A stretch of DNA of 64,000 nt from Pumilibacter intestinalis (GTDB lineage Bacteria; Bacillota; Clostridia; Christensenellales; Pumilibacteraceae): contig NZ_CALPCH010000003.1 in assembly GCF_943193005.1 (NCBI RefSeq), positions 1 to 64,000 of the forward strand. The letters are read 5' to 3'. Below the pieces are notes generated by a model. That model was not told the DNA's origin and did not search any database. It saw only the letters and a program-made list of their open reading frames with translations. Below, piece by piece: positions 1 through 7,232 of this stretch. The translations under genes were made by a program, and so were the position numbers. Numbering within the stretch: position 1 is the first letter of the stretch; the number at the start of each line of letters is the position of its first letter.

Positions 1-83
1 TGCCCGCACGGGAGCGTACTTTGAGGTACGTGACCACGTGGGCACAAGCACGTAGTGCGCAGATGTGCCGCTATACGCCCGCC
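1..83. repeat. Structured intergenic element, copy 1 (cut by window start)
   Basis: A non-coding element ends five bases from the stop codon of the ABC exporter gene, which is transcribed towards it. It can fold: CGTAC at 15-19 pairs with GTACG at 26-30, and TGCCC at 1-5 pairs with GGGCA at 40-44. Its 3' part ends in TATACGCCCGCC (72-83). A diverged copy with the same tail and compensatory changes lies at 21214-21300, also immediately 3' of a minus-strand gene. The function is unknown. Confidence 0.5.
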
Positions 84-87
84 GAGA

Positions 88-1992
88 TTAGTCGAGTTCG
101 AATGCGCCCGTATAAAGCTGATAATATTTGCCCTTTTGAGCGATTAGCTCGCGGTGATTGCCGCGCTCTATTATTTTGCCGTGCTCGAGTACCATTATTA
201 CGTCGGCGGAACGCACGGTGCTTAGGCGGTGCGCTATTATAAACACCGTTCTGCCCTGCATAAGGCGGTTGCAACCCTCTTGCACTATGGCTTCGGTGCG
301 CGTGTCTATACTGCTCGTCGCTTCGTCCATTATCATTACGGGCGCGTCGGCAACGGCGGCGCGGGCAATGCTCAAAAGCTGTCGCTGCCCCTGCGAAAGA
401 TTTGCGCCGTCGGCGGTGAGCATGGAGTCGTAGCCGTTCGGCAAGTGCATTATAAAGTCGTGCGCTCCCGCAAGCCGAGCCGCCGCTTCCACCTCTTCGT
501 CGGTAGCGTCTAATCTACCGTAGCGAATGTTTTCGCGAACAGTGCCGGTAAACAGGTTGGTGTCTTGAAGCACCATGCCCAAACTGCGGCGCAGGTCGGC
601 TTTTTTAATTTTGTTTATGTTTATGCCGTCGTAGCGTATTTTGCCGTCGGCAATATCGTAAAAGCGGTTGATTAAGTTTGTTATCGTGGTTTTGCCCGCG
701 CCCGTAGAGCCCACGAAAGCCACGCGCTGACCGGGCTTTGCAAACACCGAAACTCCTTTGAGCACCGGCTTTTCGGGGTCGTAAGCAAAGTCTACGTCGT
801 CGAGCAAAATATCCCCTTTCACCTCGGTGTAGGTTACGCTTCCGTCGGCGGAATGGGGATGCCGCCACGCCCACCTGCCCGTGCGCTCGGCTGTTTCGGT
901 CACGTTGCCGTTTTCGTCGTATGCGGCGTTAACCAAAGTAACGTAGCCGTCGTCGGTTTCGGGCGTTTCGTCCAAAAGCGCGAACACCCTGCCCGCGCCC
1001 GCCACGGCTTGAGCTATGCCGCTCACCGTTTGCGCCATTTGCATTACGTTGTTTGTAAACGAGCGGCACATTGCCAAAAACGACACTATCACGCCGGGCG
1101 TAAGCGCGTTCCAACCCGTAAGACTCAAATTATTCAAATTTGCGAGTATCATTGCGCCGCCCGCAAACGCGAGTAGCACGTACAAAAGATTGCCTATGTT
1201 GCCCACAATCGGACCGAGCACGTTGGCGTAGCTGTTGGCTTTTTCCATGTAGACGTGCAGTTCGTCGTTTATTTTGTCGAAATCCTTTTTTACGGCGTCT
1301 TCGTGGCAGAACACTTTAACCACCTTCTGCCCGTTCATCATCTCCTCGATGTAGCCCTCGAATCTGCCGAACGCCTTTTGCTGTTTCACGAAATATCGCG
1401 CAGTGCCGCCGCCCACTATTTTGGTTACGAACACCATTATAATCGAGGTTACGAGCACTACGCCCGTGAGCCACACGCTGTAATAAAGCATAACTCCGAG
1501 GTAAGCGAGTATCATTACCGACGAGCAAACTATGCCGGGAATACACTGCGTTGCAAGCTGCATTATGGCGTCTACGTCGTTGGTGTACGTGCTCATTACG
1601 TCGCCGTGGGTGTGAGTGTCGAAATATTTTATGGGGAGCGACTGCATTTTGTTGAACATGTCTACTCGTATCTGCTTTAAGAACTTGTGCGAAATTATCG
1701 CCATAAGTTGGGTCTGCCCGTGCACGGCAAGCACCGCGAGCAAGAACGTGCCCGTCATTACGCCCGCGTATATCCACAGCTTGGGAAACAGCGAAGAGTA
1801 TCCCGCAGTGAGCGCGGGAGTAATGCAATCGTCTATAATGCGCTGTAAAAACACCGAAGCCGACACGTGCGCGGCGGAGGCGAACAGCACGCAAACAAGC
1901 ACGGCGATAAGCCGCCATTTATAGTGCGAAAACAGGTAACGAAGCAGTCTGCCCATTACCGGCTTGCGCCGTTCTTTAACGCTCGGTTTCAT
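88..1992 (-). CDS. ABC exporter, ATPase-permease subunit (consensus-site half)
   Basis: This is a 634-residue half-transporter: an N-terminal six-helix exporter domain (about 20-340) followed by an ATPase domain. The Walker A GSTGAGKTT lies near residue 428, the signature LSQGQRQ near 530, and Walker B ends MDEATSS with an intact catalytic Glu. The start codon overlaps the stop of the upstream exporter gene (ATGA) and is preceded by GGAGG, so the two are translationally coupled. Its partner at 1989-3764 has Asp in place of the catalytic Glu. That is the known pattern of heterodimeric exporters with one degenerate ATP site (TM287/288 and BmrCD type). The substrate cannot be told from sequence; drugs, lipids or peptides are all possible. 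Confidence 0.93.
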   Translation of the reverse strand: MKPSVKERRKPVMGRLLRYLFSHYKWRLIAVLVCVLFASAAHVSASVFLQRIIDDCITPALTAGYSSLFPKLWIYAGVMTGTFLLAVLAVHGQTQLMAIISHKFLKQIRVDMFNKMQSLPIKYFDTHTHGDVMSTYTNDVDAIMQLATQCIPGIVCSSVMILAYLGVMLYYSVWLTGVVLVTSIIMVFVTKIVGGGTARYFVKQQKAFGRFEGYIEEMMNGQKVVKVFCHEDAVKKDFDKINDELHVYMEKANSYANVLGPIVGNIGNLLYVLLAFAGGAMILANLNNLSLTGWNALTPGVIVSFLAMCRSFTNNVMQMAQTVSGIAQAVAGAGRVFALLDETPETDDGYVTLVNAAYDENGNVTETAERTGRWAWRHPHSADGSVTYTEVKGDILLDDVDFAYDPEKPVLKGVSVFAKPGQRVAFVGSTGAGKTTITNLINRFYDIADGKIRYDGININKIKKADLRRSLGMVLQDTNLFTGTVRENIRYGRLDATDEEVEAAARLAGAHDFIMHLPNGYDSMLTADGANLSQGQRQLLSIARAAVADAPVMIMDEATSSIDTRTEAIVQEGCNRLMQGRTVFIIAHRLSTVRSADVIMVLEHGKIIERGNHRELIAQKGKYYQLYTGAFELD

Positions 1993-3764
1993 TCGTTGCC
2001 TCCTTCGCTCTCTCTGTTTTGCGACTCGTACACCTCGCGGTATATGTCATTGCTTGCAAGCAGTTGCTCGTGCGTCCCCACCGCGCTTATGCGCCCGTTG
2101 TCCAAAACCACAATGCGGTCGGCGTCCATTACGGAAGCGGTGCGTTGCGCGATTATTATCTTGGTTGTGCCGGGTATTTCCTCGCGGAAAGCCTTTCTTA
2201 TCAGCGCGTCGGTGCGGGTATCAACCGCGCTCGTGCTGTCGTCGAGTATGAGAATTTTGGGCTTTTTGAGCAGTGCGCGGGCAATGGTGAGCCGCTGTTT
2301 TTGCCCGCCCGACACGTTTGTGCCGCCCTGCTCTATGTGCGTGTCGTAGCCGTCGGGGAACGAGCTTACGAATTCGTCGGCGCAGGCAAGCTCTGCCGCG
2401 CGTTTAATTTCCTCGTCGGTCGCGTTTTCGTCGCCCCACCGTAGATTTTGAGCGATAGTGCCCGAAAACAGCAAGTTCTTTTGCAAAACCATGGCAACGC
2501 TGTTTCTGAGCGTTTGGAGGTCGTACTCCCTAACGTCCGAGCCGCCCACCTTAACGCAACCCGAGTGCACGTCGTAAAGGCGGGGTATGAGTTGCACGAG
2601 CGAGGTTTTGCCGCTTCCAGTGCCGCCTATAATTCCCACCGTTTCGCCGCTTTTTATATGCAGGTCTATGTTTTCAAGAGCGTCGGCTTCGGCGTTTGCC
2701 GAATATTTGAAATTCACGCCGCAAAAATCTATCGAGCCGTCTTTCACCTCGGTAAGCGCGTTTTCGGGCGAAACAATATCGCTTTGCTCCTCGAGCACCG
2801 CCGCGATACGCTTTGCCGACGCGCTCGCCATAACTATCATAACGAGCACCTGCGCCAGCATCATGAGCGATGAAAGTATCTGCCCTATGTAAGTGAAGAG
2901 CGCGGCTATATCGCCGGTGGACAGCTCGCCCCATACGGGATTATTGTTCGAGTCGTAGCCGCCGAAAGTTTTCACGGTGATTATCGCGCCGAGCGTGCTC
3001 ACGAGCACTATGGCGGTGAAAATGCAAAACCACTGCAACGGATTTGTGAGGTTTATTATGCGCTCCGCTTTGGTGAAAGTCTTTCTTATATCTTCCGCGC
3101 TGTGCTCGAACTTTTGCTTTTCGTGCTCTTCGCGCACGTAGGTTTTCACAACGCGCATGCCCTTTATGTTCTCTTGCACGGAGTCGTTGAGGGCGTCGTA
3201 GCGTTTGAACACTCCGTCGAACATGGGGTAAACTTTCACTATAAGCAAAGTCATGCCGAGCGCGAGCACGGGTATTATAGCCAAAAATACGAAGGTCATT
3301 TTAACGCTTATGGTAAACGACATGATAAGCGCGATAATAAGCATGAGCGGAAAGCGCACCGCCATGCGAATTATCATCATAAAGGCGTTTTTCACGTTGA
3401 AAACGTCTACCGTAAGGCGCGTAACAAGACTCGCGGACGAAAACTTATCCACGTTGCCGAACGAAAATTCCTGTATTTTATAGAAAAGGTCGTGCCGCAA
3501 ATTGCGCGAAAAACCGCTCGAGGCGCGGGATGCGAACAGCCCCGATAGCGTGCCGCAAAGTAGCGAAACCATAGCCATTGCCACGAGTATCAAGCCGAGC
3601 TTTATTATAGGCGCAATGCTATTGCCGTAAAACGTGTCGAGCAACCTCGCCATCACGAGCGGAATAAGACATTCGAGCAAGACTTCGCCCGTCATAAACA
3701 GCGGCGTAAGCACCGAAGGGAGCTTGTATTGCCGTATGCTCCGCGATAATGTTTTTACCACCAT
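1989..3764 (-). CDS. ABC exporter, ATPase-permease subunit (degenerate-site half)
   Basis: This 591-residue half-transporter has a transmembrane domain over about residues 15-300 and a C-terminal ATPase carrying GGTGSGKTS, the signature VSGGQKQR and the Walker B stretch LILDDSTSAVD. The residue after the Walker B Asp is Asp rather than Glu, as expected for the non-hydrolysing member of a heterodimeric exporter. It is the first gene of a two-gene operon with 88-1992. A GGAGGAAA ribosome-binding site and a promoter with TTGACA and TATACT at a 17-bp spacing precede it. The two genes very probably form one complex in the cytoplasmic membrane. Confidence 0.93.
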   Translation of the reverse strand: MVVKTLSRSIRQYKLPSVLTPLFMTGEVLLECLIPLVMARLLDTFYGNSIAPIIKLGLILVAMAMVSLLCGTLSGLFASRASSGFSRNLRHDLFYKIQEFSFGNVDKFSSASLVTRLTVDVFNVKNAFMMIIRMAVRFPLMLIIALIMSFTISVKMTFVFLAIIPVLALGMTLLIVKVYPMFDGVFKRYDALNDSVQENIKGMRVVKTYVREEHEKQKFEHSAEDIRKTFTKAERIINLTNPLQWFCIFTAIVLVSTLGAIITVKTFGGYDSNNNPVWGELSTGDIAALFTYIGQILSSLMMLAQVLVMIVMASASAKRIAAVLEEQSDIVSPENALTEVKDGSIDFCGVNFKYSANAEADALENIDLHIKSGETVGIIGGTGSGKTSLVQLIPRLYDVHSGCVKVGGSDVREYDLQTLRNSVAMVLQKNLLFSGTIAQNLRWGDENATDEEIKRAAELACADEFVSSFPDGYDTHIEQGGTNVSGGQKQRLTIARALLKKPKILILDDSTSAVDTRTDALIRKAFREEIPGTTKIIIAQRTASVMDADRIVVLDNGRISAVGTHEQLLASNDIYREVYESQNRESEGGNE

Positions 3765-3792
3765 AAGAAGTATTTCCTCCGAGTATTACTCA

Positions 3793-3821
3793 AGTATAAA
3801 AGAATAAAATTTTATTGTCAA
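3793..3821 (-). promoter_or_regulatory. SigA promoter of the ABC exporter operon
   Basis: On the minus strand, TTGACA (3821-3816) and TATACT (3798-3793) are separated by 17 bp. They lie about 30 bp upstream of the first exporter gene and point into it. Confidence 0.75.
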
Positions 3822-3862
3822 TCAAAAAAGCGGCGTATGAGCGCCGAATTTTCTCGCCGTTG

Positions 3863-3891
3863 TTGACATGTCCGCACTTATTTGTTATAAT
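3863..3891 (+). promoter_or_regulatory. SigA promoter, leaderless geometry, for the Fic-like gene
   Basis: TTGACA (3863-3868), a 17-bp spacer and TATAAT (3886-3891) form a perfect consensus promoter. The ATG at 3898 follows after only 6 bp, at the expected transcription start, with no Shine-Dalgarno. This rules out the longer reading frame that begins at 3868 inside the promoter. Confidence 0.85.
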
Positions 3892-3897
3892 GGTTTT

Positions 3898-4800
3898 ATG
3901 CAGGGTTACGACGCCAAATCCGTTGCGCTCGGCGCGGCGGCAAATCTACTTGCGGACGGCACGGCAACGCCCAAAAGCGCGGTTTCCGCCGCGATTTCTT
4001 TCCTTGTGGGAATGACCGACAAGGCTACTTTTATAAAGAAATGCGCCAAGTGCCCGCAATACGCAAAACTCGTTTTGCTCACCCAGCAAAAGCCCGCCGA
4101 GTTCGATTCCGACTCGTTTTGCGCTCTGCACAAAACTTTGTTCGAGCCGCGAGCCAAAGCGGGCGAATTTCGCACCGAAGAACTCATGCTCGCGGGCGGA
4201 AGTTGCACCGACTCCAAATTACTGCGCGGTTCGCTCAAAAACGCGCTCATTAAATTATCCGAGCTTCGCGGCGCACCCGAAACGGCAAAACCCGACTTTG
4301 CCGCGTCGCTCAGTTGCTTTGCCCGCGAACTCATAATTCTCTCGCCCTTTTCTTACGGCAACGGCGTTACCCGCCGCGCTTTTATTCAGAGTTTTGCGCT
4401 GAGCCGCGGATTTTTTCTCAACTATGCCGCGGTAAGCAAAAAGGAACTCGAGGAGGCGGAAAACCTCGCTTTTGCCGCCGACGACCCTCAGCAACTTTTT
4501 ACCGCGCTCGTAAAGTGCCTAAACTACATAACAGAAAACACGGCTTCTAAAAGCAAGCCCAATAAATTCGCCCTCTCGAGCCGACACGTATCCGCGTTGC
4601 CGCCCAAATCCGCCCGCTCCTCGGTTGAAATAGCCGCGGCAAAGCCCGCCGCCCCTCAACCCGAACCGCGCCGCATTCCCCAACGCGAAAAACCCGACTC
4701 CAAAGCCGAAGCCTTACGCGAACTGCGCGAAATACAAAAATCTCTCGCCGCTCTCACCCAAAGAGTGACCGACGTTATAAAATCTCTCGAAAACGAGTAA
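3898..4800 (+). CDS. Fic-like protein with degenerate catalytic motif
   Basis: This 300-residue protein has the layout of a Fic/DOC AMP-transferase. An N-terminal stretch near residues 78-100 (ALHKTLFEPRAKAGEFRTEE) resembles the family's LF..aGe.R region. The active-site segment at 149-160 reads SPFSYGNGVTRR where the family consensus is HPFx(D/E)GNGRxxR. The catalytic His is Ser149, the acidic residue is Tyr153 and the first Arg is Val157; GNG and the last Arg remain. It should therefore be inactive for classical AMPylation or use other chemistry. A Pro/Lys-rich linker (about 210-265) leads to a coiled-coil tail. The start at 3898 is set by the promoter, which overlaps the longer frame. Family assignment is by eye from motifs. 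Confidence 0.6.
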   Translation: MQGYDAKSVALGAAANLLADGTATPKSAVSAAISFLVGMTDKATFIKKCAKCPQYAKLVLLTQQKPAEFDSDSFCALHKTLFEPRAKAGEFRTEELMLAGGSCTDSKLLRGSLKNALIKLSELRGAPETAKPDFAASLSCFARELIILSPFSYGNGVTRRAFIQSFALSRGFFLNYAAVSKKELEEAENLAFAADDPQQLFTALVKCLNYITENTASKSKPNKFALSSRHVSALPPKSARSSVEIAAAKPAAPQPEPRRIPQREKPDSKAEALRELREIQKSLAALTQRVTDVIKSLENE

Positions 4801-4814
4801 GTAAGAAATATAAA

Positions 4815-4845
4815 AAGCCGCAACTGTGCGGCATAAAGTTTTACC
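4815..4845 (+). terminator. Probable terminator hairpin after the Fic-like gene
   Basis: GCCGCA (4817-4822) and TGCGGC (4827-4832) form a 6-bp GC-rich stem with a 4-nt loop. A short T-rich stretch follows. It lies 16 bp after the stop codon. The U-tract is weak. Confidence 0.5.
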
Positions 4846-4887
4846 CCCACCCGCGCATTTCCTGTCATATTTTGTCCCACTTTGCAA

Positions 4888-4893
4888 TATAAT
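4888..4893 (+). promoter_or_regulatory. -10 box of spmA, leaderless geometry
   Basis: TATAAT at 4888-4893 lies exactly 6 bp before the spmA ATG at 4900. No convincing -35 box is present at 17 bp (TCATAT at best). No Shine-Dalgarno stands before the ATG. Confidence 0.55.
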
Positions 4894-4899
4894 CGGAAT

Positions 4900-5547
4900 A
4901 TGAGTAAAGTTTGGTACATAATGTTGCTGGGTTCGGTGTCGGCTTTGCTGTTCACTAATCCGGGGCAAGCGGTTACGGCAATGATAGCGGGCAGTCATGC
5001 AGCGGTAAAGCTCGCAATAGAGCTTGCCGCGCTATACGGTTTTTGGCTGGGCTTTTTCGGCATTCTCGAAAAAACGGGGATTGCCGATTTTTTGAGCAGA
5101 CTGCTCCGCCCCGTGGTGAAATTTTTATTTCCGGGCATAAACGAAACGGGCAGGAAATACGTTACCATGAACATGGCGGCAAACCTTTTGGGACTGGGCA
5201 ACGCCTCCACTCCCATGGCGATTAAAGCCATAAAGGAAATGGATACGGGCAGTACGCGGGCATCGCAAAACATGATAATGCTTACGGTGATATCGGCTAC
5301 GAGTTTGCAACTTTTGCCCACCACCGTTATCGGATTGCGCGCCACTCACGGCTCGGCAAGTCCCGCCGATTTTTTGTTGCCCGCAACCGTTGCAACCGTG
5401 TTAAGCACCATAATAGGAATTACTTTGGTAAAACTTATAGGCTTGCTTTTTCGCAAACGCGGAGAAAACCGCGAACATAAAAAAGAAAAAGCGGCTTTGC
5501 AAGCTCCATGCAGGGGATTGCTTCGCGGCTCGCGCCGCTCGCAATGA
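4900..5547 (+). CDS. spmA: Spore maturation protein A
   Basis: This 215-residue integral membrane protein has the Gate-like nucleoside-recognition domain of SpmA: conserved stretches such as NMAANLLGLGNASTPMAIKA near the middle and about five hydrophobic helices. In known spore-formers SpmA and SpmB are needed for spore core dehydration. The next gene, after a 200-bp repeat cluster, is spmB, so the pair is kept. The start at 4900 follows the -10 box by 6 bp; an earlier in-frame Met at 4882 lies upstream of the -10 box. The last dozen codons (from about 5512) and the TGA lie inside a palindromic repeat, so the repeat has replaced the original C-terminus after the charged stretch RKRGENREHKKEK. 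Confidence 0.9.
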   Translation: MSKVWYIMLLGSVSALLFTNPGQAVTAMIAGSHAAVKLAIELAALYGFWLGFFGILEKTGIADFLSRLLRPVVKFLFPGINETGRKYVTMNMAANLLGLGNASTPMAIKAIKEMDTGSTRASQNMIMLTVISATSLQLLPTTVIGLRATHGSASPADFLLPATVATVLSTIIGITLVKLIGLLFRKRGENREHKKEKAALQAPCRGLLRGSRRSQ

Positions 5548-5729
5548 CAGGGGGCACGTACACTGTCATTGCGAGGAGCGTAGCGACGAAGCAATCTCAG
5601 ACATGCGGACGGTGCAGTTACTATACTTGTTTCATGTATGAGATTGCCACGGGTGCAAGCACCCTCGCAATGACAGGATAACCCAACCGCTCGCAATGAC
5701 GTTGTGACCCAAATGCCCTCGCAATGACA
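5513..5729. repeat. Palindromic repeat cluster R1 (spmA-spmB gap)
   Basis: Several units of the TCATTGCGAG...GCAATCTC family occur here in alternating orientation. The centres differ (cgcggctcgcgccg, gagcgtagcgacga, ggtgcaagcacc) and each is self-complementary. Its first unit lies inside the 3' end of spmA. Confidence 0.85.
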
Positions 5730-5745
5730 CAATAAGGAAACAATA

Positions 5746-6252
5746 ATGACCGAAATTATAATACCTCTTATATTCGTTACGGTGCTTGTGATTGCGGCGA
5801 TACGCAAAAAAGACTCGTATTCCGCCTTCACCGAAGGAAGCCGCGGCGCGCTTTCGCTCATGGCGAACGTGTTCCCCTACCTACTCACGATAATGATGGC
5901 GGTGGAGGTTTTCAAACAAAGCGGGCTTAGTTTTTATTTATCCAAAGCCGTTTCGCCCGTTATGAACTTAATGGGCATACCGAGCGAACTCACCGAACTC
6001 ATGCTCGTGCGACCGCTTTCGGGCGCGGGCGCGATAGGCATACTTGAAAAAGTATACTCAACTTACGGAGTGGACTCTTACATAGGCAGGTGCGCTTCGG
6101 TTATATACGGCTCGAGCGAAACTGTGTTTTACATTTCCACGATATATTTTTCGCAATCCAACGTAAAAAAGTTGGGGTACGCAATACCCGTTGCTCTTTT
6201 TGCCACGCTCGCGGGTTGCATTACGGGCTGTGCGATACTGCGGGTCATGTAA
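5746..6252 (+). CDS. spmB: Spore maturation protein B
   Basis: This 168-residue membrane protein matches SpmB in length and motifs: an N-terminal helix, then a nucleoside-recognition-like core including MLVRPLSGAGAIGILE and YGSSETVFYISTIYF. It acts with SpmA in the spore membrane, as known for the family. An AAGGAAA ribosome-binding site precedes the ATG. It is probably co-transcribed with spmA across the intervening repeats, since no separate promoter is visible. A repeat unit and a hairpin terminator follow the stop codon. Confidence 0.92.
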   Translation: MTEIIIPLIFVTVLVIAAIRKKDSYSAFTEGSRGALSLMANVFPYLLTIMMAVEVFKQSGLSFYLSKAVSPVMNLMGIPSELTELMLVRPLSGAGAIGILEKVYSTYGVDSYIGRCASVIYGSSETVFYISTIYFSQSNVKKLGYAIPVALFATLAGCITGCAILRVM

Positions 6253-6255
6253 TTG

Positions 6256-6301
6256 CTCCATGCAGGGGATTGCCGCGCTCGTAAACTCGCTCGCAATGAC
6301 A
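6256..6301. repeat. Palindromic repeat unit R2
   Basis: A single unit (catgcaggggattgcc, centre gctcgtaaactcgc, CTCGCAATGAC) lies right after the spmB stop, in the convergent gap with the gene at 6376-6870. Confidence 0.85.
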
Positions 6302-6317
6302 GGGCATTAAAAAGCAC

Positions 6318-6350
6318 AAAAAAACGACGGGGTAAATCCGTCGCTTTTCT
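6318..6350. terminator. Bidirectional Rho-independent terminator
   Basis: CGACGG (6325-6330) and CCGTCG (6338-6343) form a stem. An A7 run on the left and a TTTTCTTGTTTT run on the right give U-tracts in both directions. It sits between convergent spmB and the small membrane-protein gene. Confidence 0.8.
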
Positions 6351-6375
6351 TGTTTTATTATATTATTTTCTTTTA

Positions 6376-6870
6376 TTAGTTCTTGAACATAAAAGTTGCA
6401 AGAGCGGCACCTGCGGCGGCTACAAGGCTGAATATGCCCGCCATAATCGCGCCGATACCCGGGGCAACGCTGCCGCCCGCTTTTTTCAAAGCGTCAACAA
6501 CGGTATCCAAACCGTCGGCGCACATAGGATAAAAAGCGCCGAAGCAGAAGAACAATACGCCCGCTACCGCAAACGCCGCAAGCGCGATAAGCTTACCCAA
6601 CTTAAGGTTAAGGAACGAAAGCACAACGCCCGCAATGCCTACGATTACGAGAACAAACGGCAAGAACATCATGAAGTTGAAATTCATACCCGTTTGAGTT
6701 CCGAACATAAGTTCGAAACCCGTGCCCGCCGATTCCGACGCCGACTTACCAAATATTTCGGGCGTGGTCAATGTTACGCCCGAGAGCAACATCATGAATA
6801 TCGCCACAATGCCCAACAGCGCGGCAACACCCATTAAAATCTTGCCCAATCCAAGTTTACTTTTTGCCAT
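6376..6870 (-). CDS. Small four-helix membrane protein, poly-G controlled promoter
   Basis: A 164-residue protein of unknown function has four strongly hydrophobic segments (about 10-32, 62-85, 92-118 and 138-160) and a short Lys-rich N-terminus. I do not recognise a family; it may belong to a generic DUF of membrane proteins. The start at 6870 is chosen because GGGAGG lies 5-10 bp upstream; an in-frame TTG at 6885 overlaps that ribosome-binding site. Upstream is a promoter whose 17-bp spacer contains a G9 run. Expression may therefore switch on and off by slippage, as known for Neisseria porA-type promoters. It stands alone between convergent spmB and the divergent RAYT-like gene. Confidence 0.75.
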   Translation of the reverse strand: MAKSKLGLGKILMGVAALLGIVAIFMMLLSGVTLTTPEIFGKSASESAGTGFELMFGTQTGMNFNFMMFLPFVLVIVGIAGVVLSFLNLKLGKLIALAAFAVAGVLFFCFGAFYPMCADGLDTVVDALKKAGGSVAPGIGAIMAGIFSLVAAAGAALATFMFKN

Positions 6871-6912
6871 GTTTTTACCTCCCAAATAAATATATATTTA
6901 ATCGATACGCAT

Positions 6913-6941
6913 ATTTTACCCCCCCCCGCGCTTTCTGTCAA
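6913..6941 (-). promoter_or_regulatory. SigA promoter with G9 tract in the spacer
   Basis: On the minus strand, TTGACA (6941-6936) and TAAAAT (6918-6913) are separated by 17 bp. The nine bases next to the -10 box (6927-6919) are all G. A change in tract length would move the spacer away from its optimum. Confidence 0.75.
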
Positions 6942-6996
6942 GCGTTTTGCACAGGGTGAACACTCGTATTTCATTTTTTCACAATATGCGGGTGCT

Positions 6997-7164
6997 TGTC
7001 ATTGCGAGGAGCGTAGCCGACGAAGCAATCTCAGCCATGAGGACGGTGTAGTTACTGTACTTGTTCCATGCAGGGGATTGCCACGGGCATAAATGCCCTC
7101 GCAATGACAGAAAGGAGAAAGTACGCTCGCAATGACATGGGAAACCGTAGGAGATTGCCTCATG
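6997..7164. repeat. Palindromic repeat cluster R3, left flank of RAYT-like gene
   Basis: Units of the TCATTGCGAG family with centres gagcgtagccgacga and gggcataaatgccc, plus two partial arms (gctcgcaatgac, ggagattgcctcatg). It lies in the divergent gap before 7233. Confidence 0.85.
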
Positions 7165-7197
7165 AAATCGTTGCGCAGACAAAGGGACGGAGAACGC

Positions 7198-7226
7198 TTG
7201 ACATTCCGTTTCCTTTGCTGTATAAT
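7198..7226 (+). promoter_or_regulatory. SigA promoter, leaderless geometry, for the RAYT-like gene
   Basis: TTGACA (7198-7203), a 17-bp spacer and TATAAT (7221-7226). The ATG at 7233 follows after 6 bp and lacks a Shine-Dalgarno. Confidence 0.85.
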
Positions 7227-7232
7227 TTGCGT

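Noticed and set aside
7068-7232. N-terminal extension of the RAYT-like protein
   Set aside because: It begins inside a repeat and runs through the promoter; the start at 7233 fits the transcription start.
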